A stretch of DNA of 64,000 bases from Lysobacter prati (GTDB lineage: Bacteria > Pseudomonadota > Gammaproteobacteria > Xanthomonadales > Xanthomonadaceae). The notes under the pieces are model-generated. The model saw only the letters and a program-made list of their open reading frames with translations. It did no database searches and had not been told where the DNA came from. The position numbers and the translations under genes are program-made. Positions 9,089-21,163 of this stretch are shown here, one piece after another (position 1 is the stretch's first letter; the number at the start of each line of letters is the position of its first letter). The DNA lies in the NCBI RefSeq assembly GCF_009765215.1, contig NZ_VLNV01000009.1, forward strand, positions 62,001 through 126,000, written 5' to 3'.

Positions 9089-10660
9089 ATGCAGGCTGTT
9101 CTTTCAGAAATGTGGGGCCAGGCGCAGCGGCTCGAAGCCGAGGGTGCGTGGGATCGCGCAGGGCGCGTGTACGGGGAAATGCTGGCCAGGGAGCCGCACC
9201 ACGTGCCGGCGCAGCTGCGCATGTCGCGGCTGGCGCAGTTCGGCGATCGCTACTGCGAGGCGAGGGAGCATGCCCTGCGCGCCGCCGACGCGGTGCGCCT
9301 GAAGGCCAGCACGCGCAATGCCGGCTATGTCACCGGACGCCTGCTGGAGTTCGCCGAGGAGGCGGAAGTGGCCTCGGTGATCCTGTCGGCCGACTGGTCC
9401 GATCCGAACATCCTCCAGCAGTCGGCGGTACTGGCGCAGCACCTGTGGCTGGCGGGGCGCTATGAGGACGCGCTGCGATTCCTCGATGCCGTCGCCCGTC
9501 ATGTGCCGGCACATCCGCTGCTGTCGTTCACGCGTGGCAACGTGTTGCGCTTCCTGGGCGACATGGCCGGTGCCGAGCAGTCCTACGAGGCGGCGCTGGC
9601 TCTGTCTCCCGGATTTGCCGACGCGCACTGGGCGCTTGCGACCCACTCCCGCGCTGGGGTGCCTCTGCAGCGTGTCCCGCGCATTCGCCAGGCGCTGGCG
9701 CGTTGCCCCACCGGCGGAACTGAAGAGGCGCATCTTCTCTATGCGTTGTTCCATGAATTGGACGCGGCAGGTGAGGTCGACGACGCCTGGCAGGCTCTGG
9801 AGCAGGGTGCGGCGATCATGCGCAGGCGCCTGGGCTATGACGCCTCCGCCGAAGCGACCTATCTGCAGGCGCTGATGCGCCTGCCGGTGCCGGCGGCGTC
9901 CGAAACGGTAGCGGCACAGGCGTTGTCTTCGAGCGAGCGTCCGCTGCCTGTTTTCATCGTCGGCATGCCGCGCAGCGGGACGACGCTGCTCGATCGCATC
10001 CTCGGCAACCACGGTTGGGTGGATTCGCTCGGCGAGCGCAACGATTTCCAGATGGCGTCCAGCCAGGCGTCCGACCACTTCTTCCAGCGAACGCCGGCCA
10101 GCCTGGATCGCGTGGCGCAAGTGGATGCGCGCGCAGCCGGCCATCTGTTCCAGCAGCGGATGCGATTGCTCGCGCCGGGGCGTCCCTGCGTGCTCGACAA
10201 GAACCCGCAGAACCTGTTCAACATCCCGCTGATCCTGCGGGCGCTGCCGCATGCGCGCATCCTGTGCCTGCGTCGCGATCCGATGGATGCATGCTTCTCC
10301 AATCTCAAGGAGCTGTTCCAGGGCGACGCCTATGCGTACAGCTACAGCCTGGACGACCTGGCCGCGCACAGCCGGCACGCGCAGCAGTGGATGCAGCATT
10401 GGCAGGACGCAGCACCGCACGCGGTACGCGTGGTCGATTACGAAGCACTCGTGGCCGATCCGGAGACTGTCGCGGCGCAGCTGATCGACTTCCTCGGATT
10501 GCCGGCGCAGGCAGGTCTGTCCGACATCACCCGCAACCAGGCGCCGGTGGCGACCGCGAGCAGCAGCCAGGTGCGCGAAGGCATCCACGGTCGCGGCGTC
10601 GGTGCGTGGAAGCGCTATGAGCGTCAGCTGCAACCGCTGCGCGAACGGTTGGGGGCCTGA
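9089..10660 (+). CDS. TPR-containing sulfotransferase, first of a tandem pair
   Basis: A 523-residue protein starting at ATG 9089 after GGCGGA. Residues 1 to about 270 are helical TPR-like repeats (GAWDRAGRVYGEMLAREP, GRYEDALRFLDAVARHVPAH). From about 285 comes a Sulfotransfer_3-type domain. It has the 5'-phosphosulfate loop FIVGMPRSGTTLLDRIL, then SLGERND, in which the Glu fits the catalytic base of tyrosylprotein sulfotransferases, then DKNPQN, and finally the 3'-phosphate site RRDPMDACFSNLKELF. It should transfer sulfate from PAPS to a hydroxyl acceptor, possibly a protein. No signal peptide is seen, so it acts in the cytoplasm. It is followed after one base by a paralogue. The acceptor is unknown; the upstream Oar-like receptor is a candidate only by position. 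Confidence 0.88.
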   Translation: MQAVLSEMWGQAQRLEAEGAWDRAGRVYGEMLAREPHHVPAQLRMSRLAQFGDRYCEAREHALRAADAVRLKASTRNAGYVTGRLLEFAEEAEVASVILSADWSDPNILQQSAVLAQHLWLAGRYEDALRFLDAVARHVPAHPLLSFTRGNVLRFLGDMAGAEQSYEAALALSPGFADAHWALATHSRAGVPLQRVPRIRQALARCPTGGTEEAHLLYALFHELDAAGEVDDAWQALEQGAAIMRRRLGYDASAEATYLQALMRLPVPAASETVAAQALSSSERPLPVFIVGMPRSGTTLLDRILGNHGWVDSLGERNDFQMASSQASDHFFQRTPASLDRVAQVDARAAGHLFQQRMRLLAPGRPCVLDKNPQNLFNIPLILRALPHARILCLRRDPMDACFSNLKELFQGDAYAYSYSLDDLAAHSRHAQQWMQHWQDAAPHAVRVVDYEALVADPETVAAQLIDFLGLPAQAGLSDITRNQAPVATASSSQVREGIHGRGVGAWKRYERQLQPLRERLGA

Positions 10661-10661
10661 G

Positions 10662-12227
10662 GTGTCGAACGTCGCCCCCTCCGCGCTGCAGGCGTTGATA
10701 TCGAAGGCGGAAGCGCTTGCCGAAAGCGAGGACCTTGACGGCGCCATCGCCGCCTTCGAGCAGGTGCAGGCGCTGCGGCCCAATGAACCGTATTCGCTGA
10801 TCCAGCTGTCCTATCTGAACTCGCTTCGTGGCCGCTATCGCCGTGCGGAGCGCTGCGCGATGGCAGCGGCGGCCACCGGCACTACCGACCCCAGGCTGCT
10901 CGCCGAATTGCTGCCGCGACTGCGCACCTTCAACCAGGTGCCGACGCTGCAGGCCGTCATCGATCGCGCCAAGCCGATGTCGCGCATGCCGATCCCGCTG
11001 CTGATCGCCGCGGCCGCGCAACTGAGCTACGTCAACCTTCCCGCTCGGGCGATCGCCTTCCTCGATGAAGCCAGGCGCGCCGACCCGGATTACCCGCCGA
11101 CGCTGCTTGCGCGCGCCCAGGTGCTGACCTATCTGGGCCGGTTCGCCGAGGCGGGACAGGACATCGAGCGGAGCCAGCGCCGCGCGCCCGAGATCGCCCA
11201 GGGGTACTGGCTGTCGGCATGGGTCCGCAAGCAGACCGCCGAAAGCAATCACGTTGCGGCGATCGAGCGGGAGCTGCAGCGACCCGGGCGGTCCGCCGAA
11301 GACATCGCGCTGCTGTCGTTCGCACTGCACAAGGAACTCGACGACCTCGGCAGGCATGAAGCGGCCTGGAACGCCCTGATGCGCGGATGCAAGGCCAAGC
11401 GCTCGCGACTCAACTACGACACCGCGACCACGGCCAGCCTGTTCGATGCGCTGTCGAAGTTCGAGCCGGCAAGCCCGGTCGCAAGCGCGGGGCAGGGCGA
11501 GGCCACGCTGCCGATCTTCATCGTCGGCATGCACCGCTCCGGCACGACGTTGCTGGAACAACTGCTGGACGGTCATCCAGAGGTTCGCGGCCTTGGCGAG
11601 CTCTACGACTTCACCAGCGCGATGCGCCACGCCACCGACCATCACTGCCGCGGGGTCGTCGATCGTACGCTGGTCGACCGTGCATCCTCAGCAGATCTTG
11701 CCGCCGCGGGGGAGCGCTACCTGGACAGCGTGAAGTGGCGAGCAGAGGGTCGACGCTGCTTCACCGACAAGCTGCCGTCGAACTTCCTCAATATCGGCTT
11801 CATCGCCCACGCCCTGCCGCAGGCAAAGATCCTGCACATGGTGCGCGATCCGGTCGAGACCTGCTTCTCGAACCTGCGTGAGCTGTTTTCCGAGGCCAAT
11901 GCGTACAGCTACGACCTGATTGAACTCGCCGACTATCACCGGCATTACAAACACTTGATGGCACGGTGGCACGCGCGGTTCCCGGGCCGGATCCTCGATG
12001 TGGAGTACGCGAAGCTGGTCGCCGACCCGGAGGCCGAGCTGCGGCGTGTCACCGATTTCTGCGGGCTGGCGTTCGATCCGGCCATGCTCGATATGGGTTC
12101 CCGAAAGCGCGCGGTGGTGACTGCGAGCGCGGTGCAGGTGCGCGACAGCATCCAGGTGCGCGAGCGTCCGAAGTGGGCGCCATACGAGCAATGGCTGCAG
12201 CCGATGATCGAGCGCCTGCGCGCCTGA
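10662..12227 (+). CDS. TPR-containing sulfotransferase, second of a tandem pair
   Basis: A 521-residue paralogue of the preceding gene. GTG at 10662 is chosen because GGGGG lies seven bases before it and the previous stop ends at 10660; a longer frame would overlap the first gene by 59 bases. TPR-like repeats fill residues about 10-250. The sulfotransferase domain follows, with FIVGMHRSGTTLLEQLLDGH at about 285, GLGELYDF, DKLPSNFLNIGFIAHALP and VRDPVETCFSNLRELF. It resembles tyrosylprotein sulfotransferases even more closely than the first copy (LDGHPEV followed by GLGE). Both PAPS-binding motifs are intact, so neither copy looks dead. The pair probably arose by duplication and now differs in acceptor choice. 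Confidence 0.88.
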   Translation: MSNVAPSALQALISKAEALAESEDLDGAIAAFEQVQALRPNEPYSLIQLSYLNSLRGRYRRAERCAMAAAATGTTDPRLLAELLPRLRTFNQVPTLQAVIDRAKPMSRMPIPLLIAAAAQLSYVNLPARAIAFLDEARRADPDYPPTLLARAQVLTYLGRFAEAGQDIERSQRRAPEIAQGYWLSAWVRKQTAESNHVAAIERELQRPGRSAEDIALLSFALHKELDDLGRHEAAWNALMRGCKAKRSRLNYDTATTASLFDALSKFEPASPVASAGQGEATLPIFIVGMHRSGTTLLEQLLDGHPEVRGLGELYDFTSAMRHATDHHCRGVVDRTLVDRASSADLAAAGERYLDSVKWRAEGRRCFTDKLPSNFLNIGFIAHALPQAKILHMVRDPVETCFSNLRELFSEANAYSYDLIELADYHRHYKHLMARWHARFPGRILDVEYAKLVADPEAELRRVTDFCGLAFDPAMLDMGSRKRAVVTASAVQVRDSIQVRERPKWAPYEQWLQPMIERLRA

Positions 12228-12245
12228 TCTGGTCGGGTCTTGTCG

Positions 12246-12271
12246 GCAGGAGCGAGCAGGCTCGCTCCTGC
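12246..12271. repeat. REP-like perfect inverted repeat between convergent genes
   Basis: GCAGGAGCGAGC, two bases, then its exact reverse complement GCTCGCTCCTGC. The sequence resembles the GTAGGAGCGAGC-type REP elements known in pseudomonads and xanthomonads. It sits between the convergent ends of the sulfotransferase (12227) and VWA (12282) genes. There is no T-run, so if it stops transcription it does so as a REP/Rho-linked element rather than a classical terminator. Confidence 0.7.
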
Positions 12272-12281
12272 GCGGCGTGGG

Positions 12282-14093
12282 TTATCGGCCAAGGCCGATA
12301 CGCGTCTCCTGGTTCGGGTCGATCTGCGCCTGCGCAAGCTTCATCAGCGCGACCAGTTCGGCACGTTCGCCATTGGGGTCTCGCCCCTTCGCCGCCGCTG
12401 CCGACTGGATGATGGCGTCCAGACTCCAGCCGTCCATCCTGCTGCCGCCGCGCAGTGCGTCGGCGAAGCCGGCGACGGCACTGGCCAGGCGCAGCGATTC
12501 GCTCGGGGTGCCGTTGACTTGCGAGGCCAGTACCGGCGTCTCGATGAGGCGGCTGCGATCCTGGCCCGGGAGTTTGTAGCGCAGGCGAAGGTGCGCGATC
12601 TCGCCGCCGAGGTCCGCCTTCGCGGTTTGCGTGGCGGTGCCGTAACGCAGCGAGCCGACGCGCTGCGCCGACGAGGAGGCCGGCGTTATCTCGTACAGCG
12701 CGGTCACCTGGTGGCCGGCGCCGATGTCGCCGGCATCGACCTTGTCATTGTTGAAGTCCTCGCGCTGCAGCACCCGGTTCTCGTAGCCGATCAGGCGGTA
12801 CTCGGCGACCTGGGCCGGATTGAACTCGATCTGGATCTTGACGTCGCGGGCGATGGTCATCAGCGTCGAACTCATCTGTTCGACCAGCACTTTGCGGGCC
12901 TCGCGCAGGCTGTCGATGTAGGCGTGGTTGCCGTCGCCGACATCGGCCAGCTGTTCGGCCATCTCGTCGTTGTAGTTGCCGCTGCCGAAACCGAGCGTGC
13001 TCAGTGCGATGCCGTGCTTGCGCTGGTCGCCGACCAGTGTCTCCAGCGCGTTCTGGTCGACCGTGCCGACGTTGAAATCGCCATCGGTGGCGAGGATCAC
13101 CCGGTTCAAACCCTTGTCGATGTAAGCCTGCCGGGCCATGGCGTAGGCGAGGCGGATGCCGTCGCCGCCATTGGTGCTGCCGCCGGCGTCGAGGCGGTCC
13201 AGCGCAGCGAGGATCTCGCCATGGCGATCGCCAGGCGTGGGCGGCAACACGAGTCCGGCACTGCCGGCATAGACGACGATCGACACGCGGTCCTGGCTGC
13301 GCAATTGCGGCACCAGTTGCCGCAGTGCTGCCTTGACCAGCGGCAGTTTGTCGGGCGAGTCCATGGAGCCGGACGTGTCGATCAGGAACACCAGGTTGGA
13401 CGGTGCCAGCGTTGCCTTGGGCACGTCATAGCCCTTGATGCCCACCATAAGCAGTTGGCGCTGCGCATTCCACGGCGCCGCCGCCAGTTCGGTGGTCACG
13501 CGGAACGGCACTTCGCGCGTGGCCGGGGCGGGGTGGCCGTAGTCGAAGTAGTTGATGAACTCCTCGGCCCGAACCGCATCGGCCGGCGGTCGCGCGCCTT
13601 CGTTGAGCATGCGACGCACGTTGGCATAGCTGCCGGTATCGACGTCGACCGAGAAGGTCGACACCGGATCCTCCGCCGCACGGCGCACCGGGTTGTCGGT
13701 GATTTCCGCGTAGCGCTCGGTATTGGCCAGTTGCTGTGGCGCGGGCGGCGCCATCCGCACCGCCTGCGCGTAACCGATCCTTGAGCCGGTGACCGAGATC
13801 GAATCGAGCGTCGGTGCGGGCGCAGGCGGAGATGCCGGTGCCGGTGCAAGCGACTTCATCTGTGCCGCGAGGCGCTGGCGCCTGGCATCGGTCGTGCCAG
13901 CTTCCTTGGCCGCGGCGGATTCAGTTCGGGCGGCAACGGCAGCGTCGGCCGCCATTTCGGCGGCCACGGCGGCCGGCTCGATAGCTTCATCGGCACGCTC
14001 GACCTGCGCCGAATCACGGGTGGTGTGACAGGCGGACAGCGCCAGCGTGACGGCCATGAACAGGGTGGGACGGACGACGGGAGTGCGCTTCAT
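12282..14093 (-). CDS. VWA-domain lipoprotein (YfbK type) with TonB-box-like motif
   Basis: A 603-residue lipoprotein with signal sequence and lipobox LSAC, lipidated Cys about residue 22. After an Ala-rich linker comes a YfbK-type N-terminal domain (about 125-230). The von Willebrand type A domain has the metal-binding motif DTSGS at 239-243, with GGSTNGGDGI and ATDGDFNVG for the other ligands. The C-terminal DUF3520-type region contains LIGYENRVLQREDFNNDKVD, the family hallmark. The function of the family is not established; a metal-dependent protein-binding role in the envelope is reasonable. Residues 96-106 read LDSISVTGSRI, a TonB-box-like sequence that does not belong to the family core; the anti-sigma-like protein at 835-1896 has a near copy. 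Confidence 0.85.
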   Translation of the reverse strand: MKRTPVVRPTLFMAVTLALSACHTTRDSAQVERADEAIEPAAVAAEMAADAAVAARTESAAAKEAGTTDARRQRLAAQMKSLAPAPASPPAPAPTLDSISVTGSRIGYAQAVRMAPPAPQQLANTERYAEITDNPVRRAAEDPVSTFSVDVDTGSYANVRRMLNEGARPPADAVRAEEFINYFDYGHPAPATREVPFRVTTELAAAPWNAQRQLLMVGIKGYDVPKATLAPSNLVFLIDTSGSMDSPDKLPLVKAALRQLVPQLRSQDRVSIVVYAGSAGLVLPPTPGDRHGEILAALDRLDAGGSTNGGDGIRLAYAMARQAYIDKGLNRVILATDGDFNVGTVDQNALETLVGDQRKHGIALSTLGFGSGNYNDEMAEQLADVGDGNHAYIDSLREARKVLVEQMSSTLMTIARDVKIQIEFNPAQVAEYRLIGYENRVLQREDFNNDKVDAGDIGAGHQVTALYEITPASSSAQRVGSLRYGTATQTAKADLGGEIAHLRLRYKLPGQDRSRLIETPVLASQVNGTPSESLRLASAVAGFADALRGGSRMDGWSLDAIIQSAAAAKGRDPNGERAELVALMKLAQAQIDPNQETRIGLGR

Positions 14094-14429
14094 GTTGCTG
14101 TCTCCGGTTGGGTTGCAGTGGCCAACGAGCGGAGTGAGCGAACGGGGTTAAGCCTTCACGAATTTCTTCCATGGCAGGCCATGGGCCAGAAGTGCCCCTG
14201 ACCTATGGCGCGATCCGATGCGCCGCATTCACCCGGTGCAGCAATCGCATTTGCCTGCGTTGTGCATAAACGCGCAACCGCTTTCGCGCATCCAACTTCA
14301 CGTATCCCAGAAGTTGGTATGACCTTTCGAACTGGTGGAGGCGCGACGGTCACGCGCAGGATTGAACCCGCCGGTTACGTCTCAACAGCTCTCCCCCGCG
14401 TCTTCGACGCTTTGCTGGAGGTACCTGCC
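14094..14429. other. 336-base intergenic region
   Basis: Lies between the divergent VWA lipoprotein and the exported protein at 14430, so it should contain promoters for both. It is less GC-rich than the genes around it, for example the stretch at about 14240-14330. An in-frame ATG at 14205 would extend the downstream protein by 75 residues, but that part has no signal-peptide or family character. I see no RNA gene or clear operator. Confidence 0.5.
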
Positions 14430-15113
14430 ATGACCCGAATCATTCCTTCCCCCCTGAAGCGTGTTCTGCCCCGCCGCGTGCTGGCTGCGGCCGTATTCAT
14501 GGCCGCGTCGTCGACCGCGGTCGCCGGTTCGCCACACCTTATCTATCTGCCCTCCACCGAAGCCGGCGTCGACCACGCCGCAATCGTGCAAGCGTTCGAA
14601 GACCAGGGTTTCGAAGTCAACACGTTCGCCTATGCGGGTGAAACGCGTCTTGCCTATGCGCACCGCATCGCCGATGAAGTACGTGCGCTGATGGACAAGG
14701 GTATTGCGCCGGAGGAGATCAACGTCGTCGGCGCAGGAACAGGCTCCAAGGTCGCCACGCTGACCTCAGCACTTGTCGGCAACCGACACGTCAACTACGT
14801 GCTGCTCGGTCAGTGCGATCCGGCGATGAAGGCCAACTACAACTTCCGCATGAGTGGCCGCGTGCTCGGAATCCATGACGTCGCAGACACCACGTCCCTG
14901 TCGTGCCGTTCGCTGTGGGGCGACTCGCCCAAGGTCAGCGAGCGCCAGGAACTGGTCCTCAACAGTGGCCAGGGTTCGGCAGTGTTCCACGCGCCGAGGG
15001 CGGATTGGGTGCAGCCGGTGACCGAGTGGGCCACGGGCGGCGAAGTCAGCATCGGCGAGACCAGTATCGGCAAGGTCGACGAGCCGGCGCCGTCGCCTCG
15101 CAAGCAGTATTGA
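14430..15113 (+). CDS. Exported alpha/beta-hydrolase-like protein without obvious nucleophile
   Basis: A 227-residue protein. ATG 14430 is chosen because GGAGG lies eight bases upstream and a signal peptide ending AVAGS begins there. The mature part looks like a small alpha/beta-hydrolase fold: an early strand HLIYLPSTEA, then VNTFAYAGETRLAYAHRIADE, then the elbow position VVGAGTGSKVA. The expected GxSxG is read as GAGTG, so the usual Ser is Thr. A later Asp and the motif VLGIHDVAD are present but no convincing catalytic His. It may be inactive, use Thr, or have only the fold. Its substrate is unknown. It stands alone between divergent and convergent neighbours. Confidence 0.6.
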   Translation: MTRIIPSPLKRVLPRRVLAAAVFMAASSTAVAGSPHLIYLPSTEAGVDHAAIVQAFEDQGFEVNTFAYAGETRLAYAHRIADEVRALMDKGIAPEEINVVGAGTGSKVATLTSALVGNRHVNYVLLGQCDPAMKANYNFRMSGRVLGIHDVADTTSLSCRSLWGDSPKVSERQELVLNSGQGSAVFHAPRADWVQPVTEWATGGEVSIGETSIGKVDEPAPSPRKQY

Positions 15114-15140
15114 ACCAACGGTCTGGCAGGCCTCGACATT

Positions 15141-15164
15141 CCTTCTCCCTTGAGAGGGAGAAGG
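15141..15164. terminator. Inverted repeat between convergent genes, probable bidirectional terminator
   Basis: CCTTCTCCCT, TGAG, AGGGAGAAGG forms a ten-pair perfect hairpin between the ends of the exported protein gene (15113) and the aldehyde dehydrogenase gene (15196). The same CCTTCTCCC/GGGAGAAGG hairpin recurs at 61430-61452, again between convergent genes, so it is a dispersed family as well as a likely transcription barrier. Confidence 0.65.
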
Positions 15165-15195
15165 CGTGTCGTTGCGTGTGCGGATTTCTGAAAGT

Positions 15196-16659
15196 TCAGC
15201 CGGCCGCGTCGCGAATCACCAACAAACGCTGCTCGGTCATGTCTTCGATCGCATAGCGCACGCCCTCGCGACCGAGTCCGGAGTGCTTCACTCCGCCGTA
15301 GGGCATGTTGTCGACGCGGAAGCTCGGCACGTCGCCGACGATGACCCCACCGACATCGAGGCGATCCCAGGCGCGCATCGCGTGGTCCAGTCGTGCGGTG
15401 AACACGCCGGCCTGCAGGCCGAAGTCGCTGTCGTTGACCTGGTCGATGGCCTGGTCGAAATCGTCGAACGGCTCCATCAGTGCGACCGGGGCGAAAGCTT
15501 CCTTGCGGTAGAGGTCGCTGTCGTGGGGCACGCCCTCCAGCAGTGTTGCCGGCACCATGTTGCCGACACGGGCGCCGCCTGCCAGGCGCTTTGCGCCACC
15601 CTTGAGTGCGGTCCCGATCCAGCTGTCCACGCGCTTGGCGGCGGCCTCGTCGATCATCGGGCCGATGAAGGTCTTTTCGTCGCGCGGGTCGCCCATCGGC
15701 AGCTTCGCCACCGCGGCCTTGAGCTTCTTGCGCAGCTTGTCGTAGATGGCCGCGTGCGCGTAGATGCGCTGCACACTGATGCAGCTCTGGCCGCTCTGGT
15801 AATAGGCGCCGAAGACCAGTCGTTCGACCACGCGGTCCAGGGGCATGCCCGGGTCGTCGTCGATGATGCAGGCGGCGTTGCCGCCCAGTTCCAAGGTGAC
15901 CTTCTTGCGCCCGGCGCGGGCTTTGAGGTCCCAGCCGATCAGGCCGCCGGTGAAACTCAGCAGGGCAATTCGCTCGTCCTCGACCAGCTGCGCGGCATCT
16001 TGGGTCGAACATGCGAGCACCGAGAACGCGCCGCGGGGCAGGTCGGTCTCGGCGAGGACTTCAGCGATGATCAACGCCCCGATCGGAGTCTTCTCCGAAG
16101 GCTTGAGTACGAACGGGCAACCGGCGGCGAGCGCGGGCGCGACCTTGTGCGCGACCAGGTTCAACGGAAAGTTGAACGGCGTGATGAAACTGCACACACC
16201 GATCGGCACGCGCTTGACCATGCCGCGGTAGCCGCGCGTGCGCTTGGAGATCTGCAGCTCGATCACCTCGCCATCGATGCGCGTCGCCTCGCCGGCGGCG
16301 ATGCGGAAGGTGTCGATCAGCCGGGTGACCTCGCCACGTGCATCTGCGATGGGTTTGCCGGCCTCGATGCACAGGGCCAGGGCAAGCTCATCGAAGCGTT
16401 CCTGGAAACGCATGACACAGTGTTCGAGCACGTCGCGGCGGGCGTCGGGCGGGAAGGCGGCGACCGCCTCGCGCGCCTGGCAGGCAGCCACGATCGCCTT
16501 GCGCACCGCCGTCGCGTCGGCCAGGGCAACGCGGGTCGCGCGTTTGCCGCTGTACTTGTCGAGCACGTCCAGGTCGGTGTTGGCGGCCACCGGACGGTTG
16601 GCGAGGTAGTACGGATAGCTGGCCATCAGGCCGGAGGCGGCGCGCTTGGGCTTGGCCAT
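15196..16659 (-). CDS. NAD(P)-dependent aldehyde dehydrogenase
   Basis: A 487-residue aldehyde dehydrogenase superfamily member. The cofactor-binding and active-site landmarks are present: FITPFNFPLNL, LKPSEKTP, LSFTGG, the general base Glu in TLELGGNA at about 255 and the catalytic Cys in SGQSCISVQR at about 287; the C-terminal part has EAFAPV and the HSGLGREG motif. It oxidises an aldehyde to an acid through a thioester on the Cys; the aldehyde is unknown. It lies 33 bases after an acetolactate-synthase-like gene on the same strand. The pair is probably co-transcribed and may deal with linked two- to four-carbon metabolites. Confidence 0.88.
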   Translation of the reverse strand: MAKPKRAASGLMASYPYYLANRPVAANTDLDVLDKYSGKRATRVALADATAVRKAIVAACQAREAVAAFPPDARRDVLEHCVMRFQERFDELALALCIEAGKPIADARGEVTRLIDTFRIAAGEATRIDGEVIELQISKRTRGYRGMVKRVPIGVCSFITPFNFPLNLVAHKVAPALAAGCPFVLKPSEKTPIGALIIAEVLAETDLPRGAFSVLACSTQDAAQLVEDERIALLSFTGGLIGWDLKARAGRKKVTLELGGNAACIIDDDPGMPLDRVVERLVFGAYYQSGQSCISVQRIYAHAAIYDKLRKKLKAAVAKLPMGDPRDEKTFIGPMIDEAAAKRVDSWIGTALKGGAKRLAGGARVGNMVPATLLEGVPHDSDLYRKEAFAPVALMEPFDDFDQAIDQVNDSDFGLQAGVFTARLDHAMRAWDRLDVGGVIVGDVPSFRVDNMPYGGVKHSGLGREGVRYAIEDMTEQRLLVIRDAAG

Positions 16660-16692
16660 GTCGTTCTCCGATGAAAGAAAGGGGGCGGGTGA

Positions 16693-18339
<1,647 letters not shown>

Positions 18340-18406
18340 GCATGCATCCTCGGGCACAGTCCGCGCATCGTAGCGGGGGCCGTGTGGTGGGATGCGTGAT
18401 GGCGCG

Positions 18407-19774
18407 TCAGTCGTCCCTGGGTTCGACCCGTACCTGCAGCTGTCCGTCGCTCAAGCGCGCGGCCAGCCGGTCGCCCGGCGCCGCATCCAGCACGCTGCGC
18501 ACGACCCGGCCATCGGGGTGCTGCAGGATCGAATAGCCACGCGCGACGGTCGCCAGCGGGCTTACCGCTTCGAGCGAACGTGCCAGGCCGCGCAGGTGCA
18601 TCGCGTCCTTGGCCAGCCGGCGGACGACGGCCGCCTGCGGACGCGGGCGCAAGGCCGCCAGGCGTTCGCGCAGGCGGGCAATGCGGCGCTGCGGGTGGGC
18701 GGCGCGCAGCACCGCATCGGCATGGCGCAGGCGCGCGCGCTCGCGTTCGAGCTGCTGCCGCCATGCGGCGCTGAGGCGACGCAGTGCTTCACGCTGACGA
18801 CGGTCGAGCGCTTCCAGTCGCGCCTGTGGGCGCATGGCATTCAGGCGCAGCGCGGCGCGGTCGGCGCGCTGCATCGCCTGGCGCAGGCGTTGCGTGTGCA
18901 GGTTGCGCAGGCGCGATTCGAGGATGCGCAGGCGATGCAGCAGGTCTTCGCGATTGGGTGCGAGCAGTTCGGCCGCGACCGACGGCGTCGGTGCGCGCAC
19001 GTCGGCGGCGAAGTCGCTGAGGCTGAAGTCGGTCTCGTGTCCCACCGCCGACACGATCGGCACCGGCGAGGCCGCGATGGTGCGCGCCAGGCGCTCATCG
19101 TTGAAGGCCCACAGGTCCTCGAGCGAGCCGCCGCCGCGCGCCAGCACCAGCACGTCATAACGCGCCGAGGCGATGGCTCGTTGCAGCATGGTCACTATCT
19201 GCGCCGCTGCTCCCTCGCCCTGGACCTGGACCGGCAGCACATCGGCCTCGACCAGCGGGAAGCGCCGCGCCAGCACGCTCAGCACGTCGCGCACGGCTGC
19301 ACCGCTGGGCGAGGTGATCACGCCGATGCGACGGGCGAAGCGTGGCAGCGGCCGCTTTCGTTCGACATCGAACAGGCCTTCGGCAGCCAGGCGCGCGCGC
19401 AGCTCCTCGAACGCACGCCGCAGCGCGCCTTCGCCGGCCTCTTCCATGTGGTCGAACACCAGCTGGTACTCGCCACGGGCCTCATACAGCGTCAGGCGGC
19501 CACGGCCGAGCACGCGCAGGCCTTCGCGCGGGACGAACTTCAGCCAGCTGCTCTTGGGGCGGAACATCGCGCAGCGAACCTGTGCGCGCGCGTCCTTGAG
19601 GGTGAAGTAGAGATGGCCCGATGAGGGTTTCGAGACATTGCCCAGCTCGCCTTCTATCCACACCTGCGGGAAGGCGCCTTCCAGCAGGTCGCGCGCCAGC
19701 GTGTTCAGCTGGCTGGGCGTCAGCACCTGGTCGGCGTGGCCGCCCGGGCCCGGTTCGGTGGGGAAGTCGTTCAT
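18407..19774 (-). CDS. xseA: Exodeoxyribonuclease VII large subunit
   Basis: A 455-residue XseA. The N-terminal OB-fold is seen as [20 protein letters not shown], followed by the catalytic domain with [34 protein letters not shown] and [21 protein letters not shown] long basic coiled-coil region (about 290-400) contacts DNA, and the C-terminal segment has [14 protein letters not shown] 19774 gives [10 protein letters not shown], the normal start; upstream extension is spurious. XseA with the small subunit XseB (not in this window) degrades single-stranded DNA from both ends into oligonucleotides. It is divergent from ispG with about 100 bases between them. Confidence 0.95.
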   Translation of the reverse strand: MNDFPTEPGPGGHADQVLTPSQLNTLARDLLEGAFPQVWIEGELGNVSKPSSGHLYFTLKDARAQVRCAMFRPKSSWLKFVPREGLRVLGRGRLTLYEARGEYQLVFDHMEEAGEGALRRAFEELRARLAAEGLFDVERKRPLPRFARRIGVITSPSGAAVRDVLSVLARRFPLVEADVLPVQVQGEGAAAQIVTMLQRAIASARYDVLVLARGGGSLEDLWAFNDERLARTIAASPVPIVSAVGHETDFSLSDFAADVRAPTPSVAAELLAPNREDLLHRLRILESRLRNLHTQRLRQAMQRADRAALRLNAMRPQARLEALDRRQREALRRLSAAWRQQLERERARLRHADAVLRAAHPQRRIARLRERLAALRPRPQAAVVRRLAKDAMHLRGLARSLEAVSPLATVARGYSILQHPDGRVVRSVLDAAPGDRLAARLSDGQLQVRVEPRDD

Positions 19775-19873
19775 GGACTGCTGGCAATCACGGCCGGTCA
19801 AGGTAGCGCAGCGGCCGCCACGGGTCACCCCCGGATCGGCCGCAGCTGGGGCTGGCAACGCGCCTGGCCTACA

Positions 19874-21152
<1,279 letters not shown>

Positions 21153-21163
<11 letters not shown>

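Noticed and set aside
15141-15164. CRISPR-type repeat
   Set aside because: The CCTTCTCCC palindrome recurs at 61430 but is dispersed, not in a regular array with spacers; no cas genes are present.
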